A stretch of 64,000 nucleotides of DNA from assembly GCF_024612015.1 (NCBI RefSeq), contig NZ_CP102512.1, positions 7,936,001 to 8,000,000 on the forward strand, given 5' to 3'. Positions 42,934 through 53,785 of this stretch are shown here, one piece after another. Under the pieces are notes generated by a model that made no database searches, had not been told where the DNA came from, and saw only the letters and a program-made list of their open reading frames with translations. This DNA comes from Streptomyces sp. CA-210063. GTDB taxonomy: Bacteria > Actinomycetota > Actinomycetes > Streptomycetales > Streptomycetaceae. Each line of letters opens with the position of its first letter. Position 1 is the stretch's first letter. A program made the position numbers and the translations under genes.

Positions 42934-45900
42934 ATGCGTACGCCGCGCCAGCCGTCCCAGCACTCCGCGAATGGCCAGAAGTGGTCCTTCATGGATGCTC
43001 GCCCTGCTGCGCAGGGTATGTACGACCCCCGCAACGAGCGCGACGCCTGTGGCGTCGGCTTCGTGGCCAACCTCACCGGCGAGGCGAGCCATGCGCTGGT
43101 CGAGCAGGCGCTCACGGTTCTCCGCAACCTGGAGCACCGCGGTGCCACCGGCTCCGAGCCCGACTCCGGTGACGGCGCCGGCATTCTCTCGCAGGTTCCC
43201 GACGCGTTCTTCCGTGAAGTGGCCGGATTCGAGCTGCCCGAGGCCGGCTCGTACGCCGTCGGTATCGGCTTCCTGCCCGAGGAGGGCGCCGACGACGCCG
43301 TCGCCCGTATCGACGCGATCGCGGCCGACGAGGGCCTGACCGTCCTCGGCTGGCGCGAGGTGCCCGTCGCCCCCGAGCTGCTCGGCGCCACGGCCCGCTC
43401 GACGATGCCGGTCTTCCGCCAGCTCTTCGTCGCCGACGGCTCGGCCGCGCCCGCCACGGACATCGACCTCGACCGCAAGAGCTTCGTGCTGCGCAAGCGC
43501 GCCGAACGCGAGGTCGACGTCTACTTCCCCTCGCTCTCCGCGCGGACCATCGTCTACAAGGGCATGCTGACCACCGGCCAGCTGGAGCCCTTCTTCCCGG
43601 ACCTGTCCGACCGCCGCTTCGCCTCCGCGATCGCGCTCGTGCACTCCCGGTTCTCCACGAACACCTTCCCGTCGTGGCCGCTCGCCCACCCGTACCGCTT
43701 CGTCGCGCACAACGGCGAGATCAACACGGTCAAGGGCAACCGCAACTGGATGGTCGCCCGCGAGTCCCAGCTGGTCTCCGACCTGTTCGGCCCCGCCGAG
43801 AAGCTGGACCGGATCTTCCCGATCTGCACGCCGGACGCCTCCGACTCCGCGTCCTTCGACGAGGTCCTGGAGCTGCTCCACCTCGGTGGCCGCTCCCTGC
43901 CGCACTCCGTGCTGATGATGATCCCGGAGGCGTGGGAGAACCACGACTCCATGGACCCGACCCGCCGCGCCTTCTACCAGTTCCACTCCACGATGATGGA
44001 GCCCTGGGACGGCCCGGCCTGTGTCACCTTCACCGACGGCAAGCAGGTCGGCGCGGTCCTCGACCGCAACGGCCTGCGCCCCGGCCGCTACTGGGTCACC
44101 GACGACGGCCTCGTCGTCCTCGGCTCCGAGGTCGGCGTCCTCGACATCGACCCCGCCAAGGTCGTCCGCAAGGGCCGCCTGCAGCCCGGCCGGATGTTCC
44201 TCGTCGACACCGTCGAGCACCGCATCATCGAGGACGACGAGATCAAGGCCGGCCTCGCCGCCGAGCAGCCGTACGCCGAGTGGCTGGAGGCCGGGGAGAT
44301 CGAGCTCTCCGACCTGCCCGAGCGTGAGCACATCGTGCACACGCACGCCTCGGTCACCCGCCGCCAGCAGACCTTCGGTTACACCGAGGAGGAGCTGCGC
44401 GTCATCCTCGCCCCGATGGCCAAGGCCGGCGCCGAGCCCATCGGCTCGATGGGCACGGACTCGCCGATCGCCGCGCTGTCCTCGCGCCCGCGCCTGCTCT
44501 TCGACTACTTCACCCAGCTGTTCGCGCAGGTCACCAACCCTCCGCTGGACGCGATCCGTGAAGAACTCGTCACGTCGCTCCGCAGCTCGCTCGGTCCGCA
44601 GGGCAACCTGCTCGAGCCGACGGCCGCCTCCTGCCGTAGCGTCACCCTGCCCTTCCCGGTGATCGACAACGACGAGCTGGCCAAGCTCATCCACATCAAC
44701 GCCGACGGCGACATGCCCGGCATGAAGGCCGCCACGCTCTCCGGCCTCTACCGGGTCTCCGGCGGCGGTGACGCCCTCGCCGCGCGCATCGAGGAGATAT
44801 GCGCCGAGGCCGACGCCGCCATCGACAACGGCGCCCGGCTGGTCGTCCTCTCCGACCGCCACTCGGACGCCGAGCACGCGCCGATCCCGTCGCTGCTGCT
44901 CACCGCGGCCGTCCACCACCACCTCATCCGCACCAAGCAGCGCACCCAGGTGGGCCTGCTGGTCGAGGCCGGTGACGTCCGCGAGGTCCACCACGTCGCC
45001 CTGCTCATCGGCTTCGGCGCCGCTGCCGTGAACCCGTACCTGGCGATGGAGTCCGTCGAGGACCTCGTCCGCGCAGGGACGTTCCTCCAGGGCGTCGAGG
45101 CCGAGCAGGCCATCCGCAACCTGATCTACGCCCTCGGCAAGGGCGTTCTGAAGGTCATGTCCAAGATGGGCATCTCCACGGTCGCCTCCTACCGCGGCGC
45201 CCAGGTCTTCGAGGCCGTCGGCCTCGCGGACGAGTTCGTCGAGAAGTACTTCAACGGCACGGCCACCAAGATCGGCGGCGTCGGCATCGACGTCATCGCC
45301 AAGGAGGTCGCCGCCCGCCACGCCAAGGCGTACCCGGCCAGCGGCATCGCGCCGGCCCACCGTGCCCTGGAGATAGGCGGCGAGTACCAGTGGCGCCGCG
45401 AGGGCGAGCCGCACCTGTTCGACCCGGAGACGGTCTTCCGCCTCCAGCACTCGACCCGTACGCGCCGCTACGACATCTTCAAGAAGTACACGGACCGTGT
45501 GAACGAGCAGTCCGAGCGCCTGATGACGCTGCGTGGCATGTTCGGCTTCAAGTCCGACCGGCAGCCCATTCCGCTCGACGAGGTCGAGTCGGTCTCCGAG
45601 ATCGTCAAGCGCTTCTCGACCGGCGCCATGTCGTACGGCTCCATCTCGCGCGAGGCGCACGAGACGCTCGCCATCGCCATGAACCAGCTGGGCGGCAAGT
45701 CCAACACCGGTGAGGGCGGCGAGGACGCCGACCGCCTGTACGACCCGGCGCGCCGGTCCAGCATCAAGCAGGTCGCTTCCGGCCGCTTCGGTGTGACGAG
45801 TGAGTACCTCGTCAACGCGGACGACATCCAGATCAAGATGGCCCAGGGCGCCAAGCCCGGTGAGGGCGGTCAGCTGCCCGGCCACAAGGTGTACCCGTGG

Positions 45901-47538
45901 GTCGCGAAGACGCGTCACTCGACGCCGGGCGTGGGCCTCATCTCCCCGCCGCCGCACCACGACATCTACTCCATCGAGGACCTGGCCCAGCTGATCCACG
46001 ACCTGAAGAACGCGAACCCGCAGGCGCGGATCCACGTGAAGCTGGTGTCGGAGGTCGGCGTCGGGACCGTGGCCGCGGGTGTCTCCAAGGCGCACGCGGA
46101 CGTCGTCCTCATCTCCGGCCACGACGGTGGTACGGGTGCGTCGCCGCTGACGTCGCTGAAGCACGCCGGCGGTCCCTGGGAGCTGGGCCTGGCCGAGACC
46201 CAGCAGACTCTTCTCCTGAACGGTCTGCGGGACCGGATCGTCGTCCAGACGGACGGCCAGCTGAAGACCGGCCGCGACGTGGTCATCGCCGCGCTCCTCG
46301 GCGCCGAGGAGTTCGGCTTCGCGACCGCGCCGCTGGTCGTCTCCGGCTGCGTCATGATGCGCGTCTGCCACCTCGACACCTGCCCGGTCGGCATCGCCAC
46401 GCAGAACCCGACGCTCCGCGACCGGTTCACCGGCAAGGCCGAGTACGTCGTGAACTTCTTCGAGTTCATCGCCGAGGAGGTCCGCGAGATCCTCGCCGAG
46501 CTGGGCTTCCGCACCATCGAGGAGGCCGTCGGCCACGCCGAGACGCTCGACGTGACCCGCGCGATCGACCACTGGAAGGCGCAGGGCCTGGACCTGGAGC
46601 CGCTGTTCCACGTGCCCGAGCTGCCCGAGGGCGCGGTGCGCCACCAGCTCATCGAGCAGGACCACGGTCTGGAGAAGGCGCTCGACAACGAGCTGATCAA
46701 GCTCGCCGCCGACGCGCTCGCCGCCTCGGACGCGACCGACGCCCAGCCGGTGCGCGCCCAGGTCAAGGTCCGCAACATCAACCGCACGGTCGGCACGATG
46801 CTCGGCCACGAGGTGACGAAGAAGTTCGGCGGGGCCGGTCTGCCCGACGACACCATCGACATCACCTTCACCGGCTCGGCGGGGCAGTCGTTCGGTGCCT
46901 TCCTGCCGCGCGGTGTCACGCTGCGCCTGGAGGGCGACGCCAACGACTACGTCGGCAAGGGCCTCTCCGGCGGTCGCGTCATCGTCCGCCCGGACCGGGG
47001 CGCCGACCACCTCGCCGAGTTCTCGACGATCGCGGGCAACACCATCGCCTACGGCGCGACCGGCGGCGAGCTGTTCCTCCGCGGGCGTACGGGTGAGCGG
47101 TTCTGTGTCCGTAACTCCGGTGCCCTGGTGGTGTCCGAGGGCGTGGGCGACCACGGCTGTGAGTACATGACCGGTGGTCACGCGGTCGTCCTCGGCGAGA
47201 CGGGCCGCAACTTCGCGGCCGGTATGTCGGGCGGCATCGCGTACGTCATCGACCTGAACCGCGACAACGTCAACGTCGGCAACGTGGACGCCGTCGAGGC
47301 CCTGTCCGACGACGACAAGCAGTGGCTGCACGACGTGGTGCGCCGCCACGCCGAGGAGACCGGCTCGACGGTCGCCGAGAAGCTGCTCGCCGAGTGGCCC
47401 GTGGCCGTGGAGCGCTTCAGCAAGATCATCCCCAGCACGTACAAGGCAGTGCTCGCCGCCAAGGCCGCCGCCGAGCAGGCCGGTCTCTCCGAGACCGAGA
47501 TCACCGAGAAGATGATGGAGGCGGCGATCAATGGCTGA
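42934..47538 (+). CDS. gltB: Glutamate synthase large subunit
   Basis: 1534 residues from ATG 42934, with GGGAGAG just upstream; the frame is open earlier (ATG 42910, 42790) but the extra residues are not conserved. With GltD it makes two glutamates from glutamine and 2-oxoglutarate using NADPH. The N-terminal nucleophile Cys39 ([12 protein letters not shown]) follows a 38-residue propeptide to be removed. Then come the Ntn amidotransferase domain, the central domain, and the FMN-binding synthase domain (SHDGG-type loop [20 protein letters not shown]). The 3Fe-4S site [19 protein letters not shown] and a C-terminal GXGXG beta-helix complete it. It overlaps gltD by 8 bp. Confidence 0.98.
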   Translation: MRTPRQPSQHSANGQKWSFMDARPAAQGMYDPRNERDACGVGFVANLTGEASHALVEQALTVLRNLEHRGATGSEPDSGDGAGILSQVPDAFFREVAGFELPEAGSYAVGIGFLPEEGADDAVARIDAIAADEGLTVLGWREVPVAPELLGATARSTMPVFRQLFVADGSAAPATDIDLDRKSFVLRKRAEREVDVYFPSLSARTIVYKGMLTTGQLEPFFPDLSDRRFASAIALVHSRFSTNTFPSWPLAHPYRFVAHNGEINTVKGNRNWMVARESQLVSDLFGPAEKLDRIFPICTPDASDSASFDEVLELLHLGGRSLPHSVLMMIPEAWENHDSMDPTRRAFYQFHSTMMEPWDGPACVTFTDGKQVGAVLDRNGLRPGRYWVTDDGLVVLGSEVGVLDIDPAKVVRKGRLQPGRMFLVDTVEHRIIEDDEIKAGLAAEQPYAEWLEAGEIELSDLPEREHIVHTHASVTRRQQTFGYTEEELRVILAPMAKAGAEPIGSMGTDSPIAALSSRPRLLFDYFTQLFAQVTNPPLDAIREELVTSLRSSLGPQGNLLEPTAASCRSVTLPFPVIDNDELAKLIHINADGDMPGMKAATLSGLYRVSGGGDALAARIEEICAEADAAIDNGARLVVLSDRHSDAEHAPIPSLLLTAAVHHHLIRTKQRTQVGLLVEAGDVREVHHVALLIGFGAAAVNPYLAMESVEDLVRAGTFLQGVEAEQAIRNLIYALGKGVLKVMSKMGISTVASYRGAQVFEAVGLADEFVEKYFNGTATKIGGVGIDVIAKEVAARHAKAYPASGIAPAHRALEIGGEYQWRREGEPHLFDPETVFRLQHSTRTRRYDIFKKYTDRVNEQSERLMTLRGMFGFKSDRQPIPLDEVESVSEIVKRFSTGAMSYGSISREAHETLAIAMNQLGGKSNTGEGGEDADRLYDPARRSSIKQVASGRFGVTSEYLVNADDIQIKMAQGAKPGEGGQLPGHKVYPWVAKTRHSTPGVGLISPPPHHDIYSIEDLAQLIHDLKNANPQARIHVKLVSEVGVGTVAAGVSKAHADVVLISGHDGGTGASPLTSLKHAGGPWELGLAETQQTLLLNGLRDRIVVQTDGQLKTGRDVVIAALLGAEEFGFATAPLVVSGCVMMRVCHLDTCPVGIATQNPTLRDRFTGKAEYVVNFFEFIAEEVREILAELGFRTIEEAVGHAETLDVTRAIDHWKAQGLDLEPLFHVPELPEGAVRHQLIEQDHGLEKALDNELIKLAADALAASDATDAQPVRAQVKVRNINRTVGTMLGHEVTKKFGGAGLPDDTIDITFTGSAGQSFGAFLPRGVTLRLEGDANDYVGKGLSGGRVIVRPDRGADHLAEFSTIAGNTIAYGATGGELFLRGRTGERFCVRNSGALVVSEGVGDHGCEYMTGGHAVVLGETGRNFAAGMSGGIAYVIDLNRDNVNVGNVDAVEALSDDDKQWLHDVVRRHAEETGSTVAEKLLAEWPVAVERFSKIIPSTYKAVLAAKAAAEQAGLSETEITEKMMEAAING

Positions 47539-48994
47539 CCCGAAGGGCTTCCTCAACCACGGGCGCGAGGCCGCCAAGTCCCGCCCCGTCGACGTACGCC
47601 TGAAGGACTGGAACGAGGTCTACGTCCCCGGCTCCCTGCTGCCGATCATCAGCAAGCAGGCCAGCCGCTGCATGGACTGCGGCATCCCGTTCTGCCACAA
47701 CGGCTGTCCGCTCGGAAACCTGATCCCCGAGTGGAACGACTACGCCTACCGCGAGGACTGGGCGGCGGCGTCGGAGCGCCTGCACGCGACGAACAACTTC
47801 CCGGAGTTCACGGGCCGCCTGTGCCCGGCCCCGTGCGAGTCGGCCTGCGTCCTCGGCATCAACCAGCCGGCCGTCACCATCAAGAACGTCGAGGTCTCGA
47901 TCATCGACAAGGCGTGGGACAGCGGTGATGTCGCGCCGCAGATCCCGGAGCGCCTGTCCGGCAAGACGGTCGCGGTCATCGGCTCGGGCCCGGCGGGCCT
48001 GGCGGCGGCTCAGCAGCTGACGCGCGCCGGCCACACCGTGGCGGTCTACGAGCGCGCGGACCGTATCGGTGGCCTCCTGCGCTACGGCATCCCCGAGTTC
48101 AAGATGGAGAAGCGGCACATCAACCGCCGTATCGAGCAGATGCGCGCGGAGGGCACCCGCTTCCGTACGGGCATCGAGATCGGCCGCGACCTCAAGGCGA
48201 CGGACCTGAAGAAGCGGTACGACGCCGTCGTGATCGCGGCGGGCGCCACCACCGCCCGTGACCTTCCGGTGCCCGGCCGCGAGCTGACCGGCATCCACCA
48301 GGCCATGGAGTACCTGCCCCTGGCCAACAAGGTGCAGGAGGGCGACTTCGTGGCGCCCCCCATCACGGCCGAGGGCAAGCACGTCGTCGTCATCGGCGGC
48401 GGTGACACGGGCGCGGACTGCGTGGGCACGGCCCACCGCCAGGGCGCGGCCTCCGTGACGCAGCTGGAGATCATGCCCAGGCCCGGCGACGACCGTAACC
48501 CGGTCTCGCAGCCGTGGCCGACCTTCCCGATGCTCTACAAGGTCACCTCCGCGCACGAGGAGGGCGGCGAGCGGGTCTACTCCGTCTCCACCACCCACTT
48601 CGAGGGCGACGAGGACGGCAACGTCCAGTTCCTGCACCTCACCGAGGTCGAGTTCATCGACGGCAAGCTGACCCCGAAGCCGGGCACGGAGCGCAAGATC
48701 CCCGCCCAGCTGGTGACGCTGGCGATGGGCTTCACGGGGACGGACCGCGAGAACGGTCTCGTGGACCAGTTCGGCCTGGACCTCGACGAGCGCGGCAACA
48801 TCGCCCGCGACGCCGACTTCCAGACCAACGTGCCGGGTGTCTTCGTCGCCGGTGACGCGGGTCGTGGTCAGTCGCTCATCGTGTGGGCGATCGCCGAGGG
48901 CCGCTCGGCGGCCCAGGGCTGCGACCGCTTCCTGACGGGGGCGAGCGAACTGCCGGCGCCGATCCGGCCCACGGACCGCTCGCTGATGGTCTGA
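47531..48994 (+). CDS. gltD: Glutamate synthase small subunit
   Basis: 487 residues, ATG at 47531 within the end of gltB. It passes electrons from NADPH through FAD and two 4Fe-4S clusters to GltB. Cluster cysteines: [20 protein letters not shown] (near 44-63) and [12 protein letters not shown] (near 98-109). The FAD motif is [18 protein letters not shown] and the NADPH motif [21 protein letters not shown] second FAD contact is [20 protein letters not shown] near the end. Full length. It is the last gene of the operon, followed by two hairpins. Confidence 0.98.
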   Translation: MADPKGFLNHGREAAKSRPVDVRLKDWNEVYVPGSLLPIISKQASRCMDCGIPFCHNGCPLGNLIPEWNDYAYREDWAAASERLHATNNFPEFTGRLCPAPCESACVLGINQPAVTIKNVEVSIIDKAWDSGDVAPQIPERLSGKTVAVIGSGPAGLAAAQQLTRAGHTVAVYERADRIGGLLRYGIPEFKMEKRHINRRIEQMRAEGTRFRTGIEIGRDLKATDLKKRYDAVVIAAGATTARDLPVPGRELTGIHQAMEYLPLANKVQEGDFVAPPITAEGKHVVVIGGGDTGADCVGTAHRQGAASVTQLEIMPRPGDDRNPVSQPWPTFPMLYKVTSAHEEGGERVYSVSTTHFEGDEDGNVQFLHLTEVEFIDGKLTPKPGTERKIPAQLVTLAMGFTGTDRENGLVDQFGLDLDERGNIARDADFQTNVPGVFVAGDAGRGQSLIVWAIAEGRSAAQGCDRFLTGASELPAPIRPTDRSLMV

Positions 48995-49068
48995 CGGCCC
49001 ACCACAAGACGGTGACCTGACGGTCACCCCACATACGTCCCGTACAAAGGCGTACGGAACACAGACGG

Positions 49069-49108
49069 CGCCTGCCCGCCAGTCCCCGACCGGACGACTG
49101 GGCAGGCG
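49069..49108. terminator. Bulged hairpin after gltD
   Basis: CGCCTGCCC (49069-49077) pairs with GGGCAGGCG (49100-49108); inside it AGTC/GACT extend the stem with a 3-nt bulge. It lies 74 bp past the gltD stop. Confidence 0.65.
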
Positions 49109-49127
49109 TCGTTGCATGTCCGGGCGC

Positions 49128-49162
49128 GCCCGCCGGCGGCGGAATCTCCGCTGCCGGCGGGC
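49128..49162. terminator. 16-bp hairpin between gltD and the rhomboid gene
   Basis: GCCCGCCGGCGGCGGA (49128-49143), loop ATC, and 49147-49162 pair with one mismatch. It lies 9 bp past the stop of the minus-strand rhomboid gene and should end it; with the previous hairpin it insulates the convergent pair. Confidence 0.8.
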
Positions 49163-49171
49163 GCGGCTCGC

Positions 49172-50101
49172 TCAGCCCGTCATCCCCGAAACCTTCGCGA
49201 CGGCCGACACCACCAACAGCGCCGGCATCACGACACATGCCCCCGCCTGCACGAGCACCCTCCGTCGGTCCCGAGGCGCGTAAGCGAACGCGAGGGCGAT
49301 GAGGCCGCCGGTCAGCAGCCCTCCGAGGTGCCCCTGCCAGGACGTGACGACCGCCGAGATGATCAGCCACACCAGCAGGCCCGCCATGAAGCGGTTGATC
49401 CCCGCCGGGTCGGCTCCCAGGCGGCGGGCGAGGACGTAGTACGCGGTGCAGACGCCGAAGATCGCGCCGGAGGCGCCGACCGTGCTGGCGTCGGGGGCCA
49501 GCAGCAGGACGAGGACCGAGCCGCCCAGGGCCGAGAGCAGGTACAGGGCCAGGTAGCGGGTGCGGCCCAGTTGGGACTCGACCATCCGGCCGACGTTCCA
49601 CAGCGTGACCATGTTCATCACGATGTGGAGGATGCCGAAGGTGCCCTCGGTGGGCGGGAGGTGGAGGAAGGCGCCGGTGAGGAGGCGGTACCACTCGCCG
49701 TCGATCACGCCTTCGAGCTGGAAGTCGGCCGGGTAGGCGCTCTGCCAGACGTAGTGGAGGCCGTCCGGGCCGGCCAGGCCCCGGCCCAGCATCGCGAAGT
49801 CGTCCACGATCTCGGGGCGGAGCAGCTCGGCGACGTAGGCCACGATGTTCAGGCCGATCAGGACGTACGTGACCAGCGGGACCGTCGAGATCCGGCCGCC
49901 GAAGGCCGTGCGGGCCTGGCGGACCGTTCGCGCGCCCTCCTTCACGCACTCCGGGCACTGGTGGCCCACGGCCGCGTCCCGCATGCAGTCCGGGCAGATG
50001 AACCGCTCGCAGCGGGTGCAGCGGACGTACGACTCCACTTTCGGGTGGCGGTAGCAGGTGGTGACGGCGGGCTCGGACGGCGACGGGGATTCGGGTTCCA
50101 C
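49172..50101 (-). CDS. Rhomboid family intramembrane serine protease with N-terminal zinc finger
   Basis: 309 residues from GTG 50101, with AAGGAG 6 nt upstream; the frame continues upstream without support. Residues about 13-55 hold a B-box-like Cys/His cluster (CYRHPKVESYVRCTRC, then CPDCMRDAAVGHQCPEC). Six spans follow. Active-site Ser is in the GASGAIFG motif and the His in GHLGGLLTGG; the L1 loop has HxxMNM (ILHIVMNMVTLWNVGR). It cleaves membrane proteins within or next to the bilayer. Substrates are unknown. The zinc finger plus rhomboid layout is common in actinobacteria. Confidence 0.93.
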   Translation of the reverse strand: MEPESPSPSEPAVTTCYRHPKVESYVRCTRCERFICPDCMRDAAVGHQCPECVKEGARTVRQARTAFGGRISTVPLVTYVLIGLNIVAYVAELLRPEIVDDFAMLGRGLAGPDGLHYVWQSAYPADFQLEGVIDGEWYRLLTGAFLHLPPTEGTFGILHIVMNMVTLWNVGRMVESQLGRTRYLALYLLSALGGSVLVLLLAPDASTVGASGAIFGVCTAYYVLARRLGADPAGINRFMAGLLVWLIISAVVTSWQGHLGGLLTGGLIALAFAYAPRDRRRVLVQAGACVVMPALLVVSAVAKVSGMTG

Positions 50102-50254
50102 GACCGGCTCCTTGTGGGTGCGGGACTGATGACGAGCCGGTGAGGACGGCGGCGAACAAAATAGCGAACGGGCTGGGATGAGTGGGGAGGGGGTGGCCTT
50201 TGGGGTGCCATAACCTCGGGTTTCCCACACAGCCTCGATGCCAGGAGCCCCCGC

Positions 50255-50974
50255 ATGTCCGCGATCAGTCTCACCAAGGTCGAGGAGGCCGCCCCCGCGC
50301 TCGTCGACCTCTACAAGACCGCCGGTGTCTCCCTCACGAAGCACGGGCTCGACGGGGTGCGGGCCGCCGTGTACCTCGTCGTCGACCACAGCGGTTCCAT
50401 GAAGCCCTACTACAAGGACGGCAGCGTGCAGGCGCTGGCCGATCGGGTGCTCGGGCTGTCGGCTCATCTCGACGACGACGGACGCGTGCCCGTCGTCTTC
50501 TTCTCGACGGACATCGACGCCGTGACCGACATCGCCCTCGCCGACCATCGCGGGCGGATCGAGCGGATCGCGGCCGGCCTCGGGCACATGGGGAAGACCA
50601 GTTATCACCTGGCCATGGACGCCGTCATCGACCACTACCTCGACAGTGGCTCCACGGCCCCCGCCCTCGTCGTCTTCCAGACCGACGGCGGGCCCATCAA
50701 CAAGCTGGCCGCCGAACGATACGTCTGCAAGGCCGCCCGCCTCCCCCTCTTCTGGCAGTTCATCGGCTTCGGTGATCCGGACAGCAGGCAGTTCGACTTC
50801 CTGCGCAGGCTCGACGAGCTGGCCGTGCCGGGGAAGCGGGTCGTGGACAACGCCGGGTTCTTCCACGCCGGGTCGGATCCGAGGGCCGTGTCCGACGGGG
50901 AGTTGTACGACCGGCTGGTGGGGGAGTTCCCCAAGTGGCTGGTGGAGGCGAAGGCCCGGAGGATCGTCGCGTAG
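50255..50974 (+). CDS. TerF/TerY-like von Willebrand A domain protein
   Basis: 239 residues, ATG at 50255 with AGGAG about 8 nt upstream. It is a single vWA domain. The metal site (MIDAS) is VVDHSGSMKPYYKDG, with D44, S46 and S48. The third ligand Thr is likely in GLGHMGKTSYHLAM and the fourth Asp in VVFQTDGGPINK. The sequence type is that found with tellurite-resistance (Ter) proteins, where these proteins take part in phage or stress responses, but no terD/terC genes lie nearby. A cytoplasmic adaptor role is inferred. Confidence 0.85.
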   Translation: MSAISLTKVEEAAPALVDLYKTAGVSLTKHGLDGVRAAVYLVVDHSGSMKPYYKDGSVQALADRVLGLSAHLDDDGRVPVVFFSTDIDAVTDIALADHRGRIERIAAGLGHMGKTSYHLAMDAVIDHYLDSGSTAPALVVFQTDGGPINKLAAERYVCKAARLPLFWQFIGFGDPDSRQFDFLRRLDELAVPGKRVVDNAGFFHAGSDPRAVSDGELYDRLVGEFPKWLVEAKARRIVA

Positions 50975-51116
50975 GCGGCCCGGCGGGATGTCACATCCGC
51001 GGGCTCGGGCTCGTCGAGTAGGGAGGGGAAGCGGAGTGGCCTAAGTGGGGAGTGGGCCCCATTTACATGGGCGGGTGTGCGTGCCACTCTGGGGCGAGCC
51101 AACGGGAGGGCGACGC

Positions 51117-52793
51117 ATGGACGGCGTGCGAGCGGTCGGGGCGGGGAGCGGCGGGGAAAGGGGCGCCGCGGCGGGCGGTCGGGAGCGGCGGGGCGGAGTC
51201 GGCAAGGGGGAGCGGGTCGCGGACTGGGCCGACGGGCGGCTCGGGCTGTACGGGATCGCCAAGGCCAATCTGCGCAAGGTGTTTCCGGACCACTGGTCCT
51301 TCATGCTCGGCGAGATCTGCCTCTACAGCTTCCTCATCCTGATCCTCACCGGCGTCTGGCTGACCCTGTTCTTCGAGCCGAGCGGTGTCGAGGTCGAGTA
51401 CCACGGCACGTACGAGCAGCTCAACGGCGTCCTGATGACCAGGGCGTACGAGTCCACGCTGGAGATCAGCTTCGATGTGCGCGGCGGACTGCTGATCCGG
51501 CAGATCCACCACTGGGCGGCGCTCGTCTTCGTCGCCGGGATGCTCGTCCACATGATGCGGGTGTTCTTCACGGGCGCGTTCCGCAAGCCGCGCGAGATGA
51601 ACTGGCTGTTCGGCTGGACGCTGCTGTTCCTCGGCATCATCACCGGCCTGACCGGCTACTCGCTCCCGGACGACCTGCTCTCCGGCACCGGCCTCCGCTT
51701 CGCCCAGGGCGCCATCCTGTCCGTCCCGATCGTGGGGACGTATCTCTCCTTCTTCCTCTTCGGAGGGGAGTTCCCCGGGCATGACATCATCTCGCGGCTC
51801 TTCCCGATCCATGTGCTGGTGCTGCCGGGGATCATGCTGGCGCTGGTCGTCGCCCATCTGATCCTGGTCTTCTACCACAAGCACACGCAGTACCCCGGGC
51901 CCGGACGGGACCAGAAGTCGGTGGTCGGCATGCCGTTCATGCCGGTGTACATGGCCAAGGCGGGCGGCTTCTTCTTCCTCGTGTTCGGCGTGCTGACCTT
52001 CATGGGCGCGATCGCGACGATCAACCCCGTGTGGGCGTTCGGCCCCTACCGCGCCGATCTGGTCACCACCGGCGCCCAGCCCGACTGGTATCTGGGCTTC
52101 TCCGAAGGCCTGATCCGGGTGATGCCGGGATGGGAGATCAACGCCTTCGGACACACGCTCGCCCTCGGCGTCTTCATCCCCTTCTCCCTCTTCCCGCTGA
52201 TCATGCTGGCCATCGGCGTCTACCCGTTCGTCGAGGCGTGGATCACCGGCGACACACGCGAACACCACCTCCTCGACCGGCCCCGCAACGTACCCGTCCG
52301 CACCGCACTGGGCGTGGCCTGGCTGAGTCTGTACGGCGTCCTGCTGATCGGCGGCGGCAACGACATCGTCGCCACCCATCTCCATCTCTCCATCAACGCG
52401 ATCACGTGGTTCGTGCGCATCGGCTTCTTCGTGGTGCCGGTCGTCGCCTTCGTCGTGACCAAACGGATCTGTCTGGGGCTCCAGCGCCGGGACCGTGACA
52501 CAGTGCTGCACGGCCGCGAGACCGGCATCATCAAGCGGCTTCCGCACGGCGAGTACGTCGAGGTCCACGAGCCGCTCTCCCAGGAGCGGTTGTTCGCGCT
52601 CACGCAGCACGAGCAGGACCCGCCGTACGAGGTCGGGCCGCTCGTCGACGCGAACGGCGTGCGGCGCCGGGTCGGGCCCGTCGACCGGCTGCGCGCCCGC
52701 CTCGCCCGCGCCATGTTCGGCCCCGGGACCAGGATCCCCAAGCCGACGGTCGAGGAGTACCGCGAGCTCACCAGCGGCGACCACCACCACTGA
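51117..52793 (+). CDS. Orphan cytochrome b subunit of QcrB type
   Basis: 558 residues from ATG 51117 with GGGAGGG 6 nt upstream. It resembles the cytochrome b of the actinobacterial bc1:aa3 supercomplex, which carries electrons from menaquinol. Haem ligands are in helix B (IHHWAALVFVAGMLVHMMRV, His pair 14 apart) and helix D (PIHVLVLPGIMLALVVAH, His pair 15 apart as in b6-type). The quinol site is PDWYLGFSEGL. About eight or nine spans are followed by a charged tail ending DHHH. No Rieske (qcrA) or cytochrome c (qcrC) gene is adjacent. It may be a second, conditional copy or serve another partner. Its 3' end overlaps the next gene. Confidence 0.9.
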   Translation: MDGVRAVGAGSGGERGAAAGGRERRGGVGKGERVADWADGRLGLYGIAKANLRKVFPDHWSFMLGEICLYSFLILILTGVWLTLFFEPSGVEVEYHGTYEQLNGVLMTRAYESTLEISFDVRGGLLIRQIHHWAALVFVAGMLVHMMRVFFTGAFRKPREMNWLFGWTLLFLGIITGLTGYSLPDDLLSGTGLRFAQGAILSVPIVGTYLSFFLFGGEFPGHDIISRLFPIHVLVLPGIMLALVVAHLILVFYHKHTQYPGPGRDQKSVVGMPFMPVYMAKAGGFFFLVFGVLTFMGAIATINPVWAFGPYRADLVTTGAQPDWYLGFSEGLIRVMPGWEINAFGHTLALGVFIPFSLFPLIMLAIGVYPFVEAWITGDTREHHLLDRPRNVPVRTALGVAWLSLYGVLLIGGGNDIVATHLHLSINAITWFVRIGFFVVPVVAFVVTKRICLGLQRRDRDTVLHGRETGIIKRLPHGEYVEVHEPLSQERLFALTQHEQDPPYEVGPLVDANGVRRRVGPVDRLRARLARAMFGPGTRIPKPTVEEYRELTSGDHHH

Positions 52794-53736
52794 GGACCAC
52801 GCCTCGGCATTCAGTGGGCCCGCCCCACGCCGTCCGCAGCGCACGAGCCTTGGTCAGCCACAGCGACAGGTCGTACTCCGCCGTGTAGGCGATCGCGCCG
52901 TGCAGCTGGAGCGCGGTGCGGGCGGTCGTGTACGCCGCCTCGCAGGCCGTCAGCTTGGCGGCGGCCACGTCCGCCGGGTCGAGGGTGACCGCCGCGCCGA
53001 AGACCAGCGGCCGCGCGAACTCCAGGGCCACCTTCGCGTCGGCCAGCCGGTGCTTCACCGCCTGGAACGAGCCTATGGCGACACCGAACTGGGTGCGCTG
53101 CCTGACGTACGCCACCGTCCGGTCCAGGAGTGCCAGTCCGACGCCGAGGGCCTGGGCGGCGACCGCGAGACGGGCCCAGGTGAGGGCTCGGGGGAGGGGC
53201 GGGTGCGGCGCGAGGAGTTCGCCGCCGGGGAGAAGCGGGGTCAGGCGGCGGGCCGGGTCCAAGGAGGGCCGGACCGGACCGTGTCCGGACGACAGCCGCA
53301 GTTCGGTGTGGCTCAGGGACAGGCGGGTCGTCGCCGCGTCCCCGTCCAACGCGTACGACCCCGCCGGCGCGACCGTCGCGACGGCCTCCCCGGAGACCAG
53401 CGCCGGGAGCAGCCGCTCGGCCGGGCCCGGTTCGTCCAGGCCGGCCAGGAGGACCGCCGCCGTCACCGTCTCCACCAGCGGGCCGGGCACCGCGTGGCGG
53501 CCCAGCTCCACGAAGGCGACCGCCAGTTCGACGGGCAGGGGGCCCATCCCCTCGTACGCCTCCGGCGCCGCCAGCGCGAAGACACCGGCCCGCGCGAGGC
53601 GGGACCACAGCGCACGCCCCGCCCCGTGCTCCCCGCGCCCCCAGGCCCGTACGACGGAGGGTGTGTCGGCGGCCCGCAGCATGGCGTCCAGCGACTCGGC
53701 GAACGCCCGCTGCTCGGTGTCCAGGAGGAAGCGCAT
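52768..53736 (-). CDS. Acyl-CoA dehydrogenase, short beta-type subunit
   Basis: 322 residues from ATG 53736 (53766 is possible). It is shorter than usual (about 380) and close in length to mycobacterial FadE32/FadE33. Seen: the N-terminal helical domain; the middle part with weak FAD-loop conservation; and RQRTQFGVAIGSFQAVKHRLADAKVALEFAR (cited by position, about 230-260), the FAD/dimer helix of the family. It lacks the GTNEIQR motif found in its neighbour. Steroid acyl-CoA dehydrogenases commonly work as alpha2beta2 pairs encoded side by side; this could be the beta subunit. Its last 26 bp overlap the cytochrome b gene tail to tail. Confidence 0.85.
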   Translation of the reverse strand: MRFLLDTEQRAFAESLDAMLRAADTPSVVRAWGRGEHGAGRALWSRLARAGVFALAAPEAYEGMGPLPVELAVAFVELGRHAVPGPLVETVTAAVLLAGLDEPGPAERLLPALVSGEAVATVAPAGSYALDGDAATTRLSLSHTELRLSSGHGPVRPSLDPARRLTPLLPGGELLAPHPPLPRALTWARLAVAAQALGVGLALLDRTVAYVRQRTQFGVAIGSFQAVKHRLADAKVALEFARPLVFGAAVTLDPADVAAAKLTACEAAYTTARTALQLHGAIAYTAEYDLSLWLTKARALRTAWGGPTECRGVVLSGGGRRW

Positions 53737-53785
53737 CAGCGGCGGCCCTTCGGGATGAGGCCACACATCAGCGGCGGCCCTTCGG
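53734..53785. repeat. 20-bp direct repeat at the junction of two dehydrogenase genes
   Basis: CATCAGCGGCGGCCCTTCGG occurs at 53734-53753 and again at 53766-53785. The first copy contains the start of one gene (CAT) and the second the stop of the other (TCA), read on the minus strand. Confidence 0.85.

Noticed and set aside
53736..53766. Earlier start for the short dehydrogenase (ATG 53766)
   Set aside because: It would add ten residues from the duplicated 20-bp segment with no family similarity.
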